A stretch of 64,000 nucleotides of DNA from Lamellibrachia columna (taxonomy: Eukaryota > Annelida > Polychaeta > Sabellida > Siboglinidae). The notes under the pieces are model-generated. The model did no database searches. It had not been told where the DNA came from and saw only the letters and a program-made list of their open reading frames with translations. Position numbers and translations under genes: made by a program. The number at the start of each line of letters is the position of its first letter. The stretch's first letter is position 1. The stretch is taken from assembly GCA_963662155.1 (NCBI GenBank), contig OY759271.1:33512333-33576332 (forward strand), written 5' to 3'. Positions 63,879 to 64,000 of this stretch are shown piece by piece.

Positions 63879-64000
63879 CTGCAAGAGTATATCATTAATG
63901 TTAACTCCCGTTAGATGGTGGTTAAAGTAGTCGCGATTTTGCTATAGGTTTTACGTAGGTAACATATTTGTGTTAAACAGCGAGATATCTTGCCACGTTG

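Larger units (their letters stand above)
53436..62993 (-). other. Introns of the U1 region
   Basis: Stretches: 53436-53718, 54022-54467, 54756-55106, 55280-55565, 55681-56420, 56724-56961, 57265-58132 (or to 58034 if the acidic exon is terminal), 60062-60852, 61150-61652, 61938-62428 and 62699-62993. Apart from the candidate poly(A) signals downstream of the acidic exon, I see plain AT-rich sequence in these. The last 122 bp of the window (63879-64000) are also intron. Confidence 0.6.

Noticed and set aside
373..63878. Pseudogene or many separate small genes, because each domain's open frame ends in a stop
   Set aside because: The stops lie just past GT donors inside introns. All 78 exons join in frame with consistent phases and no exon carries an internal stop.
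1..64000. Calling the gene twitchin, projectin or titin by name
   Set aside because: Domain types fit all three, but the super-repeat fits none, and the diagnostic kinase, N-terminal and M-line regions are outside the window.

Overview
The window is eukaryotic genomic DNA, and the minus strand carries one gene fragment from end to end: the middle of a giant muscle filament protein of the titin/twitchin/projectin family. I see no start codon and no kinase domain. The only stop codon that could belong to the gene is inside one unusual exon. Reading the minus strand (high to low coordinates) I place 78 coding exons. They encode 51 fibronectin type III (Fn3) domains, 33 immunoglobulin I-set (Ig) domains (the last one cut by the window edge) and one Glu/Pro-rich repetitive segment. 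That is about 8,160 residues without the repetitive exon and about 8,800 with it. Every placed exon keeps the frame. Domain-boundary introns are all phase 1; the only other introns are phase 2, inside one Ig type at its Trp codon.

The domains form a 10-domain super-repeat, IgA-IgB-Fn1-Fn2-Fn3-IgC-IgD-Fn4-Fn5-Fn6, about 976 residues long. There are eight complete copies (U1 to U8, 5' to 3'), preceded by the last three domains of another (U0, 62994-63878) and followed by half of an Ig domain that does not look like IgA (373-484). Approximate spans on the + strand: U1 52845-62698, U2 43797-52186, U3 36885-43446, U4 29774-36525, U5 23100-29526, U6 15583-22474, U7 7541-15239, U8 868-7168. By family knowledge such arrays run along the thick filament, and Ig/Fn3 super-repeats bind myosin and its associated proteins in register. 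This 4-Ig/6-Fn3 order differs from the Fn-Fn-Ig repeat of twitchin/projectin and from the 7- and 11-domain repeats of vertebrate titin.

Between Fn1 and Fn2 of U1 lies a 1.9-2.0 kb exon (58035/58133-60061) coding 41 tandem copies of a 12-residue acidic unit of the EPETAPEEQIMQ/EPETAPEEHIIP type. It can be read as an in-frame cassette (phase 1 donor at 58132) or as an alternative last exon (stop at 58035-58037, possible poly(A) signal at 57729-57734).

Introns are mostly 0.2-1.3 kb and AT-rich. They hold (TA)n and (CGTG)n arrays, a tRNA-derived SINE and decayed relatives, a hAT-like MITE with an 8-bp target duplication, possible LINE remnants, and a 59-bp tandem array that copies a splice donor. 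Most exons of U3 and U4 are nearly identical while their introns do not align by eye. Short introns, phase-1 domain exons, this repertoire of repeats and a non-vertebrate super-repeat suggest an invertebrate animal, perhaps a marine lophotrochozoan or invertebrate deuterostome. The species cannot be fixed from sequence alone.
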